This document shows, piece after piece, positions 7,538 through 16,364 of a stretch of 34,007 nt of DNA (positions are counted from its first letter, which is position 1; each line of letters starts with the position of its first letter). Source of the DNA: Oscillochloris sp. ZM17-4 (GTDB lineage Bacteria > Chloroflexota > Chloroflexia > Chloroflexales > Chloroflexaceae); assembly GCF_019599295.1 (NCBI RefSeq), contig NZ_JAIEWN010000045.1:14346-48352 (forward strand), in the 5' to 3' direction. The notes beneath the pieces were generated by a model. The model searched no databases, was not told the DNA's origin, and saw only the letters and a list, made by a program, of their open reading frames with translations. A program made the translations under genes and the position numbers.

Positions 7538-9034
7538 GTGTCTCATCGTATTACACTCGTGCTTGCACTCGGCCTCTTGGTGAGTCTGTGTATCGGAACA
7601 GTCGCGTACGCTCAAGAGGCCACTCCACCAGCTACCGACGGCGCGCTGCTGATTGAACCGAGCCGCCTGACCATCGCTACCGACGGCGGATGCCCACCCA
7701 CGTTCATCCCAGGGAGCACGCCCTGTACCCAGATTCACCAACTGACGCTGCGTGCGACCCGTGTCATCACCAACGTCACCGCGATTACCACCGACCTGCG
7801 CCGTGCCGATGCGCAGGCTATCTTTCCGGCAAACGCCATCCATCCCACCTTCATCCGAACAGAACTCATGACCGACACGGTCGTGACACTGACGCTTGCC
7901 CTGGATATGGCCGCCGCCCCTGCGGGTGAGTACACCGGCGATCTGCTGCTCGTGTACCCCGGAGGTGTGCGCAGCCTCCCGCTGACGGTGCGGCTCCGGC
8001 ACTGGTGGCTGCCGCCGCTGGGGCTCCTGGTGGCCGTGCTCCTGGTTGGCCTCGCGTTCGCACAGTACCGCGATCAGCAGCGACCTCGCGACAGCCTGAT
8101 CGTCCAGGTCGGCTATCTTGTCGATCAGATGAGCCGCGACACGATGCTCATCACGGCCTTCCAACATCCCCTTGATCGACAGATTGCTGCGAGCAGGCAG
8201 GCGCTCCAGTTCGGTCACCCGGCAGATGCCCAGACGGCACTCAGCGCGACGCAGGAACTGTGGGGGCGCTGGAGGGCCTACCGTGACGACTGGATCACCC
8301 TCGACACCCATCGAACACAGCTCCTTCATGCACTTGACACCCCGCCGGCAGTCGCATCGGGCGTGTTCCGGGACTCATTGGAGCAAGCACTGGTGCAGAT
8401 CGAGCGCAGCCTGGGGATGAGCGCGCAGCCTACGACGGTGCAGGATGACCTCGCCAAGGTGCGCACCGCACTTGAGGCATTCCGTACAAGTGCGGCGAAG
8501 ATCAGCGCCCTCCTCAGACAGATTGACACCCTCGATAACGCTGCCGTAGCTCAGCTACGAACAAGCGTACAAGAGCGCCGACAGCAACTCTCCCTGCTCA
8601 CCATGGAAAACACGGACGGTATGGCGCAGCTGATCACGCTTCTGGCAAACGATGCGCACGAGGTCCAGAACGCGATGCTTGCGCACTCCGATAATGGGAT
8701 GAACCAGGTTCTCGGCACGTCTTCAGGTGGGCCTGAGGGGGCGGCATCCCCATTGCCGCCGTCTCAGCTCCCAGAGCTCGGGACTCTGTTTGGCGCAACG
8801 ATCAGCGACAACCCAACGGCAGATGCGGCACGGGCGCGCCGTCGGATCCTGATCTTCGGTATTACCTCGCTGATCATCACTGCTGTTGGGCTCGTCCCGC
8901 TCGGCTTCAATCAGCTCTATGTCACAAACCCCATCTTTGGAGCCAATCCCTGGCTCGATTACCCCGCCTTGATCTTCTGGGCGCTGGGGATCGAGGGCTC
9001 GCGCGAGACGATCTTGGGCATGCTGTCCGGATAG
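7538..9034 (+). CDS. Signal-peptide/membrane protein with cytoplasmic helical region, unknown function
   Basis: GTG 7538 is chosen because GAGAGGA lies 5 bases upstream and it yields a clean signal sequence (MSHRITLVLALGLLVSL, cleavage near AYA-QE at 25); ATG 7523 is the alternative. The 498-residue product has an exported beta-rich domain with two cysteines (about 28-150), then a membrane segment (about 155-175, LGLLVAVLLVGLAFA). A charged, mostly helical region of roughly 260 residues follows, probably cytoplasmic, and a second hydrophobic segment lies near 436-460. I do not recognise the family. It is followed after 75 bases by the dual-protease gene on the same strand. The arrangement suggests a membrane receptor or anchor for that protease; this is inference. 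Confidence 0.7.
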   Translation: MSHRITLVLALGLLVSLCIGTVAYAQEATPPATDGALLIEPSRLTIATDGGCPPTFIPGSTPCTQIHQLTLRATRVITNVTAITTDLRRADAQAIFPANAIHPTFIRTELMTDTVVTLTLALDMAAAPAGEYTGDLLLVYPGGVRSLPLTVRLRHWWLPPLGLLVAVLLVGLAFAQYRDQQRPRDSLIVQVGYLVDQMSRDTMLITAFQHPLDRQIAASRQALQFGHPADAQTALSATQELWGRWRAYRDDWITLDTHRTQLLHALDTPPAVASGVFRDSLEQALVQIERSLGMSAQPTTVQDDLAKVRTALEAFRTSAAKISALLRQIDTLDNAAVAQLRTSVQERRQQLSLLTMENTDGMAQLITLLANDAHEVQNAMLAHSDNGMNQVLGTSSGGPEGAASPLPPSQLPELGTLFGATISDNPTADAARARRRILIFGITSLIITAVGLVPLGFNQLYVTNPIFGANPWLDYPALIFWALGIEGSRETILGMLSG

Positions 9035-9109
9035 GTTGTGCCCCCATCACGCGCGCGGTGTGATTGGCGACGTTCGCAATGACCGCCTGACGCAGAGGAG
9101 CTATATGTC

Positions 9110-12100
9110 ATGCAGCTGGATGATCTGACCCCACTCGACCAGATCCCGGCCTTCACGGCGGTGGATCGGGAGGCACTTTCTCCCTACTGGATCACCACCG
9201 CTGAGGAGTTTATCGCCACCGCCCGGCTTCGCAATGGGCTGTCGACGCTGGGGACGCTACTTGCCCGTACGCCCAAGGCGATGCAGGAGCTGTTCGATGC
9301 CGCCACGCAAGCCTCGCGTCTTGCCGCAGCGTTCACCATCGGAATGGTTCGTGACTACCCCACGGGCCTCATCCTCGATGATGACGGTGATACGCCTGCG
9401 GTGGCATTCACCCTGCCGACCACCCCGCTTCCGCCAGGAGCCTCACTGCTTTCCCGGTTGCCCCCAGTCCAAGATCAAGGGAAGCGGAACACCTGTGTCG
9501 CCTTCGCCCTGGTGGCGATGGTGCAGTGCCTGCGGGATGAACCGACCGATCTCTCTGAGCAGTTCCTCTTCTGGCGCAGCAAGATGCACGACCAGATCCC
9601 GCATGACCCGAGTGGGACGAAACCGCGTGTGGCTGCGCAGCAACTGGTCGATGTTGGGGTCTGCCGTGAGGAACTCTGGCGCTACCACGCCTATGAGATC
9701 GGTGATGGCGGCGTGGGTGGCGGCGCTCCGAACATCGGCCAAGGTCCGCCGCCCAACCCCGAGGCGCTCTTGGCTGATGCCGCCGGGCGACGGATGGGTG
9801 GCTATCGACATATCGACAAGCGGAATGTACACGCCATCCGGGCCGAGATCGCGGCCGGGCGGCCCGTGATGATCGGGCTACGTATTGCGACCTTTTGGAG
9901 TCACTCGACTCAGGCGACGAAGCTGGGGCGCGTGCGCCGACTCCTGCCGGGGGAGGAATGGGGCGGGGGCCATGCCATGTGCGCCGTCGGCTATCGTAGC
10001 GATGCGGGTGCCCCCGGCGGCGGCTACTTCATCGTGCGCAATAGCTGGGGTGCAGGCTGGGCCAGCGAGAACCCGGACGGGCCGGGCTACGCGCACGTCC
10101 CCTACCAGCTGATCGCTGACGAGAATTCAGTCGCGCTGGTGCTCGAAGCTTCCTTCACGCCGCGCCGCGCCGGGTCGTCGGAGCAGACGACTGAGCCCGC
10201 CATCGTACCGCTGGGAAGTGAAGGGGGTGTAGTCGGCGGGTCTCCTGACGACGACTCCTTGCTCGATGCACTGATCGCCCAGGCTGCGGGACTGAGTACA
10301 GCGGGGATGAGCCGTCTGATCGTCGCACTGGCAACGCGTCTTGCGACCAAGCTAGGACACCCCCCCACGACGCCACCGATAGCACCGCCGGTGGGCGAGC
10401 AGGAGTACAGCCCTTCAGCCGAAGATTCAGCGGCTCCCTCAGTGCCATTGGTCGGCGAGACCCACGAGTTTATTCAGTATGGCGGCGAGTTGATTATCCC
10501 CAACGGCATTGACCCCACCATTGGCAAGGCGCGCTACCGCTTCGACATGACCAACGCCCGTGCGATTGCAGCCGTCAACCGCTGGGGCGATACCGCAAGC
10601 GAGCGCCTACTCCACCGGCAGGTCGCCAAGCGCGATGAGCCTACCGCTGGTATGATCCACGGCTTCTCGTACGACCAGCTCGACCGGAACATGAAGGATG
10701 CGCAGAGCAATGCAGGCGCTGGATGGGGCCTGGTCGTGCCCGCCGATGAGGACGCTGCCATCCTTAAGGCGCTCACGCCGCTGATCACACAGCGCTGTGC
10801 CGATCAGGGAATCGCTCCTCCGAATCTCACCTTCGAGTCGGGCGAGACCTGCGGGGCCTGGCTGCGTCGGGTGGGTGGCGACAATGCTATCAAGGCACCG
10901 ATGCAGGGCAGTAGACCCATTCCGATCTTTCTCTATGATGCACAGGCGGTTGAAGGTGCCAGCCGCTGGTGCGCTCGCCACGGGGTAACCATCAACCCCG
11001 TCGATCCCCGGCGTGGCGTGCCCTTCTACCTGCTGCTGGTGGGCCGACCTGGGGCGCGCATGGCCGGCGATCCGCATATTCCGTTCTCTTTTCAGTACGA
11101 TCTTGATTTTTACTGGGGCGTGGGCCGACTCTGTTTCACGGATGCCCACGGCAACCATCGCTACGATGCCTACACGGCCTACGCCGAGCGTCTGGTGGCG
11201 ATTGAGCGCGGCCAGACGCCCGCCCGCACCCGGTCGGTCGCATACCTCGCGACACATCACCCACTCGACCCATCAACCGCGCTGAGCGCCACCGAGCTTG
11301 TTGGGCCGCTTCTGCACGGGGACGCTGGCCGTGAGCCGCTGGCCAACCGCTTTGGGTTCACCACCTATGATATGACGACCAAGGCGCATGCGACCAGGGC
11401 GAGCCTGGAGCGGCTGCTCATCGGGGCTGATGCCGCTGATCGACCTGCGCTGCTCTTTAGTGCGACCCACGGTATCGACCTCCCGCTTGGCCACCCGGAT
11501 CAGATCATGCAGCAGGGCGCGCTGCTCTGCCAGGACTGGGACGGGCTGGATCTGCCGCAGCGGACGCACTGGCTGGCCGGCGAGGATCTGCCCGATGCGA
11601 CGGATGTTGCGGGGCTGGTGGCGGTGTGCTTTGCCTGTTTCGGCCTCGGCTGTCCGGCGCACGACCAGTTTCGCTTCGAGCGCACGACGCCCCCCCAAGC
11701 CATTGCCCCGTATCCATTCGTGGCTCAGCTACCACAGCGGCTGCTTGAGCGGGGCGCGCTAGCGGTGCTCGGCCATGTTGACCGGGCGTGGAGCTACAGC
11801 TTCCGTGACGAGGTGCAGAAGGTGCCCGGACAGTCCCAGGCATTCGAGGATCTGCTTGGCGGTATCCTCGATGGCAAGCGACTGGGCGAGGCGACCGACC
11901 AGTTCAACACGCGCCAGGGACAGACGGCGATGGATCTGACCGATCTCCTGGACAACTACCGCTTTGCGGCTGCGAATGGAAGCGAACGCTTTGGGCTTGA
12001 AGGAATTGGGCCGCGCTGGGCTGCGTTTAGCGACGCACGTGGCTACAGCTTACTGGGCGACCCCGCCGCACGGCTCCACGTCGAAAATAGAGCGCACTAA
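9110..12100 (+). CDS. Dual cysteine protease: papain-like (C1) domain fused to a gingipain/CHAT-like domain
   Basis: This 996-residue protein starts at ATG 9110 with GAGGAG 9 bases upstream. Residues 1-70 resemble a helix-hairpin-helix module (DUF4332-like). Residues 110-345 are a C1-family peptidase: oxyanion Gln123, Cys129 in KRNTCVAFA, His288 in GGGHAMCAVGY, Asn311 in NSWG. After a proline-rich linker (about 350-450), residues 450-996 carry a second, caspase-clan-like domain. It has the histidine motif FSATHG (His787), a cysteine motif AVCFACFGLG (Cys843 most likely) and the C25-like ending YSLLGDPAARL. There is no signal peptide, so it is probably cytoplasmic. The stop codon lies inside an inverted repeat. 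The membrane protein upstream is the likely partner. The second domain assignment is less certain than the first. Confidence 0.8.
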   Translation: MQLDDLTPLDQIPAFTAVDREALSPYWITTAEEFIATARLRNGLSTLGTLLARTPKAMQELFDAATQASRLAAAFTIGMVRDYPTGLILDDDGDTPAVAFTLPTTPLPPGASLLSRLPPVQDQGKRNTCVAFALVAMVQCLRDEPTDLSEQFLFWRSKMHDQIPHDPSGTKPRVAAQQLVDVGVCREELWRYHAYEIGDGGVGGGAPNIGQGPPPNPEALLADAAGRRMGGYRHIDKRNVHAIRAEIAAGRPVMIGLRIATFWSHSTQATKLGRVRRLLPGEEWGGGHAMCAVGYRSDAGAPGGGYFIVRNSWGAGWASENPDGPGYAHVPYQLIADENSVALVLEASFTPRRAGSSEQTTEPAIVPLGSEGGVVGGSPDDDSLLDALIAQAAGLSTAGMSRLIVALATRLATKLGHPPTTPPIAPPVGEQEYSPSAEDSAAPSVPLVGETHEFIQYGGELIIPNGIDPTIGKARYRFDMTNARAIAAVNRWGDTASERLLHRQVAKRDEPTAGMIHGFSYDQLDRNMKDAQSNAGAGWGLVVPADEDAAILKALTPLITQRCADQGIAPPNLTFESGETCGAWLRRVGGDNAIKAPMQGSRPIPIFLYDAQAVEGASRWCARHGVTINPVDPRRGVPFYLLLVGRPGARMAGDPHIPFSFQYDLDFYWGVGRLCFTDAHGNHRYDAYTAYAERLVAIERGQTPARTRSVAYLATHHPLDPSTALSATELVGPLLHGDAGREPLANRFGFTTYDMTTKAHATRASLERLLIGADAADRPALLFSATHGIDLPLGHPDQIMQQGALLCQDWDGLDLPQRTHWLAGEDLPDATDVAGLVAVCFACFGLGCPAHDQFRFERTTPPQAIAPYPFVAQLPQRLLERGALAVLGHVDRAWSYSFRDEVQKVPGQSQAFEDLLGGILDGKRLGEATDQFNTRQGQTAMDLTDLLDNYRFAAANGSERFGLEGIGPRWAAFSDARGYSLLGDPAARLHVENRAH

Positions 12101-12182
12101 AACGTCGAGGGGCGGATGTGGACGGCGGGAGACAGAAGCGCGAAGGTAGTCGTGCTATCCCTTCCGACGTTTTAGTGCGCTC
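12090..12182. repeat. 93-bp element with 18-bp terminal inverted repeats
   Basis: Arms 12090-12107 (containing AGCGCACTAAAACGTCG) and 12165-12182 are perfect inverted repeats flanking 57 bases. The left arm contains the stop codon of the dual-protease gene. It may be a MITE-like insertion or a large terminator-like hairpin; no T-run follows. The next 188 bases, to 12370, contain nothing recognised. Confidence 0.8.
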
Positions 12183-12370
12183 CCAACAAAGCAAACATGC
12201 GGTTGCCCGTATCCGGCTTCCAGTTCGGAAGCGACTCACCATGACGGCATGTGCTGTGTATTGAAGAAACGACGTGTGTTCTTGCGCAGAGATGAGCAAT
12301 GCATTCACTGGTGGCCTCCAATCTCACCGTCAGTTTCACGTTAAGACATGGTTTCAGAAGCACTTGACAG

Positions 12371-13096
12371 TTGACGGACTTCGCCGCCCACAGCAGCTGG
12401 GTGCATCCGTCGATCGACCGCTACTTCCTGCCGAGCGCGATCACCGCGCAGCTGCTCGTCCGGCTGGGCGTGCCCGCTGACCTCCTGGAGGTGACGGGCA
12501 TCCCGGTGCGCGCCGAGATCGCCGCGCCCAAGGCGCCCGCCGCAATGCGCGCCCGCCACGGGCTGCCGCCGGATGGGCCGGTGATCAGCCTGTTCGGGGC
12601 CGGGATCGAGCCGCAGCGGGTGCGCCTGATGGTTGAGGGGCTGCTCGGGCTGGATGCCCCGCTCACCCTAGTCACGGTCACCGGGCGCAGCGCCGAGCTG
12701 GCGCAGCACCTGGACGGCCTCGCGGGCCACGGGCAGGTGCGCCTGGTCAGGCTCGGCCAGATGGCGTATGTGGACGATCTGGTGGCGGCGAGCGACCTGG
12801 TGATCACCAAGGCCGGCGGGCTGATCGTCAGCGAGGTGCTGGCCCGGCACACCCCGCTGCTGATCATCGACCCCATCCCCGGCCAGGAGGAGTGGAACGC
12901 CGATATGGTCGCCGCAGCCGGTGCCGGAACGCAGCTGCGCATGCCCGAGATGGTGCCCATCGCCGTCCAGGCGCTGCTGGCGCAGCCCGCGCGGCTCGCC
13001 CTGATGCGGCAGCGCGCGGCGGCGGTGGGACATCCCCACGCCGCCGCAGCTATCGCCCGGCGCCTGCTTGCCGACCTGCGCGCGCGCGACAGTTGA
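12371..13096 (+). pseudogene. MGDG-synthase/UgtP-like glycosyltransferase, N-terminal half missing
   Basis: The recognisable sequence begins abruptly at TDFAAHSSWVHPSIDRYFLP, which in this family lies in mid-protein at the end of the N-terminal domain. The C-terminal GT-B domain follows intact: SLFGAGIE, then VITKAGGLIVSEVLA and DPIPGQEEWNA, the nucleotide-sugar binding region. The first codon would be TTG 12371, with a stop six bases upstream and no ribosome-binding site. Roughly 150 residues holding the acceptor-lipid domain are gone. Intact members glycosylate diacylglycerol. The remaining 241 codons are undamaged, so the loss is probably recent. Confidence 0.8.
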
Positions 13097-13116
13097 GCCT
13101 GATTTCGGGCCACAGA

Positions 13117-13293
13117 CTGGATGGCAATGCAGGGCGACTGCAACGTCGCCGCCGGGCGGGGGGCTGGGGATGGCTTCGCCACCCCCAGAGATCTTTTTGT
13201 GGAATTTTGGGCGGCTTCGCCGCCCAAAATTCCACAAAAAGCAGGGGTTGGGGCGTAGCCCCGGGATGTTGCAGTCGCCCTGGATGGCAATGC
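13117..13293. repeat. Nested-hairpin repeat element between convergent genes
   Basis: Three layers are visible. CTGGATGGCAATGC occurs as a direct repeat at 13117-13130 and 13280-13293. CAGGGCGACTGCAAC (13130-13144) and its complement (13268-13282) form 15-bp inverted ends. Inside, 13193-13215 and 13219-13241 form a perfect 23-bp palindrome with loop TTC. Smaller hairpins lie near 13171-13189 and 13249-13263. The element sits between the 3' ends of the glycosyltransferase remnant and groEL. It may be a mobile MITE-like repeat that also acts as a bidirectional terminator. Confidence 0.85.
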
Positions 13294-13322
13294 GCTTCCA
13301 CGTTACGCTTTGCGCTCAGCGG

Positions 13323-14981
13323 TTAGAAGCCCATGCCGCCCATGCCGCCCATGCCATCCATCCCACCGCCGGACATGTCCGGCGCCGGGCTCGCCTCGGG
13401 CAGGTCGGCGATCAGGGCCTCGGTGGTCAGCAGCAGCCCGGCGATCGAGACCGCGTTCTGCACCGCCGAGCGGGTCACCTTCACCGGGTCGACCACGCCC
13501 TGCTCGAGCATGCTGCCATACGCGCCGGTCAGCACGTTGTAGCCGGAGGTGGGGTCGCCGCTCGACTCCTGGTTGCGGCGCACCGTGTCGATGATCACCG
13601 AACCCTCCTCGCCGGCGTTGCGGGCCAGCTGGCGCATCGGCTCCTCCAGCGCCCGCCGCAGGATCTCCACCCCGAAGCGCTCGTCAGCGTTGCAGGTCTC
13701 CACCTGATCGAGGGCTGGGATGACATTGATCAGGGCCACGCCGCCGCCCGGCACGATGCCCTCCTCCACGGCGGCCCGCGCCGTCGAGAGCGCGTCCTCC
13801 ACGCGGTGCATCTTCTCCTTCAGCTCGGGCTCGGTGGCCGCGCCAACCTTGAGGATGGCCACGCCGCCGGCCAGCTTCGCCACGCGCTCCTGCAGCTTCT
13901 CGCGGTCGAAGTCGCTGGTGGTCGCCTCGATCTGGGCGCGCAGCTGCGCGACGCGGGCCGCGATCGCCTCCGGATTGCCGCGGCCCTCGACGAAGGTGGT
14001 GCTGTCCTTGTCGGCGAGCACGCGGCGCGCCCGGCCCATGTCCTCGACCGTCGCGCTGTCGAGCTTGCGGCCGATCTCCTCGGTGATCAGCGTGCCGCCG
14101 GTCAGGATGGCCATATCCTGGAGCATCGCCTTGCGGCGATCGCCAAAGCCCGGCGCCTTGATCGCCAGCACGTTCATGGTGCCGCGCAGCTTGTTGATCA
14201 CCAGGGTGGCCAGGGCCTCGCCGTCCACATCCTCGGCGATGATCACGATGTTCTTGCTGACCTGCAACACTTTCTCGAGCACCGGCAGGATGTCCTGGAT
14301 GCTGCCGATCTTCTTGTCGGTGATCAGGATGTAGGGGTCGTCGAGCTCGGTCTCCATCCGCTCGGCGTTGGTCACAAAGTAGGCGGAGAGATAGCCGCGA
14401 TCGATCTGCATGCCCTCGGTGTACTCGGTCTCGAAGGCGATGCCCTTGCTCTCCTCGACGGTGATCACGCCATCCTTGCCGACCTTCTCCATCACATCGG
14501 CGATCAGCTCGCCGATGGCGACATCGCCCGCCGAGATGCCGGCCACATGGGCGATGTCGGCGCGGTCGCGCACCGGCTTGGACAGGCGCTTCAGATCAGC
14601 CACAATCGCCGCGGCGCCCTTGTCGAGGCCGTGCTTGATCTGCATGGGGTTGGCCCCGGCGGCGACGATCCGCAGGCCCTCGGCGACGATCGCCTGGGCC
14701 AGCACCGTGGCGGTGGTGGTGCCGTCACCGACCACATCGTTGGTCTTGGTGGCGACCTCGACCAGCAGCCGGGCGCCCATGTTCTCGAAGGGGTCCTTGA
14801 GCGAGATCTCTTTGGCGACGGTGACACCGTCGTGGGTGACCGTCGGCGTGCCGTAGGCCTTGCTGATCGCGACGTTGCGCCCGCGCGGGCCGAGCGTGGT
14901 CTTGACCGCGTCGGACACGATATCGACGCCGCGCTTGAGCGCGTGGCGCGCCTCTTCGTGGAATAGGATCTGCTTCGGCAT
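13323..14981 (-). CDS. groEL: Chaperonin GroEL (60 kDa, Hsp60)
   Basis: The 552-residue product has full family length. It begins [18 protein letters not shown] at ATG 14981. ATP-binding motifs [11 protein letters not shown] and [16 protein letters not shown] are present, as is the apical-domain segment. It ends in the Met/Gly-rich tail MGGMGGMGF. It forms the double-ring cage that folds proteins with GroES. GAGAGGA lies about 12 bases upstream, a slightly long spacing. groES lies 104 bases upstream on the same strand, with a repeat-rich hairpin region between. No CIRCE operator was found near the operon. Confidence 0.98.
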   Translation of the reverse strand: MPKQILFHEEARHALKRGVDIVSDAVKTTLGPRGRNVAISKAYGTPTVTHDGVTVAKEISLKDPFENMGARLLVEVATKTNDVVGDGTTTATVLAQAIVAEGLRIVAAGANPMQIKHGLDKGAAAIVADLKRLSKPVRDRADIAHVAGISAGDVAIGELIADVMEKVGKDGVITVEESKGIAFETEYTEGMQIDRGYLSAYFVTNAERMETELDDPYILITDKKIGSIQDILPVLEKVLQVSKNIVIIAEDVDGEALATLVINKLRGTMNVLAIKAPGFGDRRKAMLQDMAILTGGTLITEEIGRKLDSATVEDMGRARRVLADKDSTTFVEGRGNPEAIAARVAQLRAQIEATTSDFDREKLQERVAKLAGGVAILKVGAATEPELKEKMHRVEDALSTARAAVEEGIVPGGGVALINVIPALDQVETCNADERFGVEILRRALEEPMRQLARNAGEEGSVIIDTVRRNQESSGDPTSGYNVLTGAYGSMLEQGVVDPVKVTRSAVQNAVSIAGLLLTTEALIADLPEASPAPDMSGGGMDGMGGMGGMGF

Positions 14982-15010
14982 GGGGGCTTTATTCCTCTCA
15001 GTAATGCTAA

Positions 15011-15087
15011 AGAATTGAGAATTGAGCATTGAGCATTGAGAGTTGAGCGATGCCCAATTTTCAATTTTCAATTTTCAATGCTCAATT
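15011..15087 (-). repeat. ATTGAG-repeat hairpin in the groES-groEL intergenic region
   Basis: The region holds several ATTGAG units (about 15014-15045) and, on the same strand, several CAATTTT units (15054-15079). AATTGAGCATTGA (15020-15032) pairs perfectly with TCAATGCTCAATT (15075-15087), and the repeats allow alternative registers. The far arm overlaps the end of groES. In the mRNA it would form a stem-loop between groES and groEL. It may set the relative expression or stability of the two cistrons. Confidence 0.75.
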
Positions 15088-15391
15088 ACTCCTGAATGAT
15101 GCCCAGGATATCCTTCTCAGACAGGATCAGGTACTCGACATCGTCCACCCGGTACTCGGTGCCGCCGTACTTGGCGAAGAGCACCGTTTCGCCGACCCTG
15201 ACCTGCATCGGCACGCGCTTGCCGCTGTCGTCCAGGCGCCCCGCGCCGACGGCCAGGATGCGCCCTTCCATCGAACGCTCCTTGCTGGCAGTGTCGGGCA
15301 GAAAGATGCCGCCCTTGGTCTGCGCCTCGCGCTCTGCCGGCTTGACCACGACGCGGTCTGACAGGGGCTGAATACGGACGTCGGTTGCCAT
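15086..15391 (-). CDS. groES: Co-chaperonin GroES (10 kDa)
   Basis: This is a 101-residue protein from ATG 15391, preceded by a strong AAGGAGG. It has the family hallmarks: IQPLSDRVVVKPAERE at the N-terminus, the mobile-loop region EAQTKGGIFLPDTA, EGRILAVGAG, and the C-terminal GTEYRVDDVEYLILSEKDIL. It caps GroEL rings. Only one base separates its start from the stop of the small membrane ORF upstream, so they are probably translationally coupled. Confidence 0.97.
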   Translation of the reverse strand: MATDVRIQPLSDRVVVKPAEREAQTKGGIFLPDTASKERSMEGRILAVGAGRLDDSGKRVPMQVRVGETVLFAKYGGTEYRVDDVEYLILSEKDILGIIQE

Positions 15392-15392
15392 A

Positions 15393-15746
15393 TCACATTC
15401 CTCCTTGAGGATAGGGTAGGAAGCGGTTGTGCGCGCTCCCAATGCGCCATTGAGGGGAGCCATCGGCGCGGCCCAACCCGTCAATGACGATAATGCTCGG
15501 CCTGGCGCGGATGTCACGCGTTGCGGCACGCACGGTCTGACTCTGAAACAATCCGGTGCGCCGCGCACGGATCACGCCCGCCGGGCGCGCCCACAGCGCC
15601 ATGCCGGCCAGGGTTTCGCCGATGGTGATCAGGTACACGCTCAACCCGATGATCGCCCACAGCGGCACCAGGCGCACCCCAGCGAACAGGAGCCGCGCCA
15701 TCGGGAGCGGGAGCGTAGCAGACGTTGGGGGTATGGAGATCTGCAT
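15393..15746 (-). CDS. Small hypothetical membrane protein upstream of groES
   Basis: The 117-codon frame starts at ATG 15746, with GGAAGG 9 bases upstream. Residues 17-50 are hydrophobic (ARLLFAGVRLVPLWAIIG, then SVYLITIGETLAGMALW) and could span the membrane once or twice. The rest is basic and of low complexity. The stop lies one base before the groES start, and the last codons form the groES ribosome-binding site. I do not recognise a family. It might be a degraded remnant of a larger membrane protein whose frame stayed open. Confidence 0.45.
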   Translation of the reverse strand: MQISIPPTSATLPLPMARLLFAGVRLVPLWAIIGLSVYLITIGETLAGMALWARPAGVIRARRTGLFQSQTVRAATRDIRARPSIIVIDGLGRADGSPQWRIGSAHNRFLPYPQGGM

Positions 15747-15824
15747 GCGATGTGTCCTTCCTTTTTCAATCGATGTGATCGCTGTCGCTGGCGCACCGCC
15801 GGCCTGATGCCTCCTATTGTGACT

Positions 15825-16316
15825 TCACCCAGACCCTGCGGCGAGCGCCTGGGTGAGCCCAGCACCCGTATCGGCAGCATAGCCTCCTTCGCTACGCCAG
15901 GAGATCTGGCCGCTGCGATCGACGAGCAGGATGGTGATGGTCTCGGGGCTGCGGATCTGGAGCGCCGCGATAACGTTTGTCACATGGGTGTAGACGGTCA
16001 GCGTACGCTCGCGCACCGCCGGGCTGGGGATTGCGGCGGCCATCCCGCCGTCAATGAAGGGGCGCACAAGGCTGTAGCCGCTGGCGAGCATGGGCACCTC
16101 GTAGGCGCGCAGGTCGGGGTGGGTGGCCAGCAGCGGGTCGAGGGCGGGAAACCACGAGTCAACCAGCTGCTGGTGTGCACGGCGAAAGGCGACGATGACC
16201 ACATTACGCGCGCCGGCAAACGCCGCAGGCAGCGCGAGCGTGCGCCCGTTCAGGTTTCGCGCCTGGAGCGGTGGGAAGACGGCAGCTAGCGATAGGACTG
16301 GCAAAGAAGCCGCCAT
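15825..16316 (-). CDS. ATP10/redoxin-like thioredoxin-fold protein
   Basis: ATG 16316 is preferred over the start at 16331 because GAGGAG lies 7 bases upstream; the product is 163 residues. The pattern LNGRTLALPAAFAGARNVVIVAF, DSWFPALDPLL, then YEVPMLASG and a late ILLVDRSGQISWRSEGGYA matches the thioredoxin-like ATP10 family, which lacks a CxxC active site. In eukaryotes ATP10 assists ATP-synthase assembly; the bacterial role is unclear. It has no clear signal peptide. It lies between the zinc-ribbon protein and the small membrane ORF in the chaperone operon. Confidence 0.65.
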   Translation of the reverse strand: MAASLPVLSLAAVFPPLQARNLNGRTLALPAAFAGARNVVIVAFRRAHQQLVDSWFPALDPLLATHPDLRAYEVPMLASGYSLVRPFIDGGMAAAIPSPAVRERTLTVYTHVTNVIAALQIRSPETITILLVDRSGQISWRSEGGYAADTGAGLTQALAAGSG

Positions 16317-16364
16317 CGTTGTTCTCCTCACATTCCGTGACCCGTCTGAGGTAGTAGCGAGGGT

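Noticed and set aside
13068-14966. 632-codon plus-strand open frame over groEL
   Set aside because: It is antisense to an unmistakable groEL gene, and its composition (Asp/His/Leu/Gly-rich) is typical of a shadow frame.
15011-15087. CRISPR-like array of short repeats
   Set aside because: Units are only 6-7 bases, directly adjacent and without unique spacers. They form a hairpin in a groES-groEL spacer instead.
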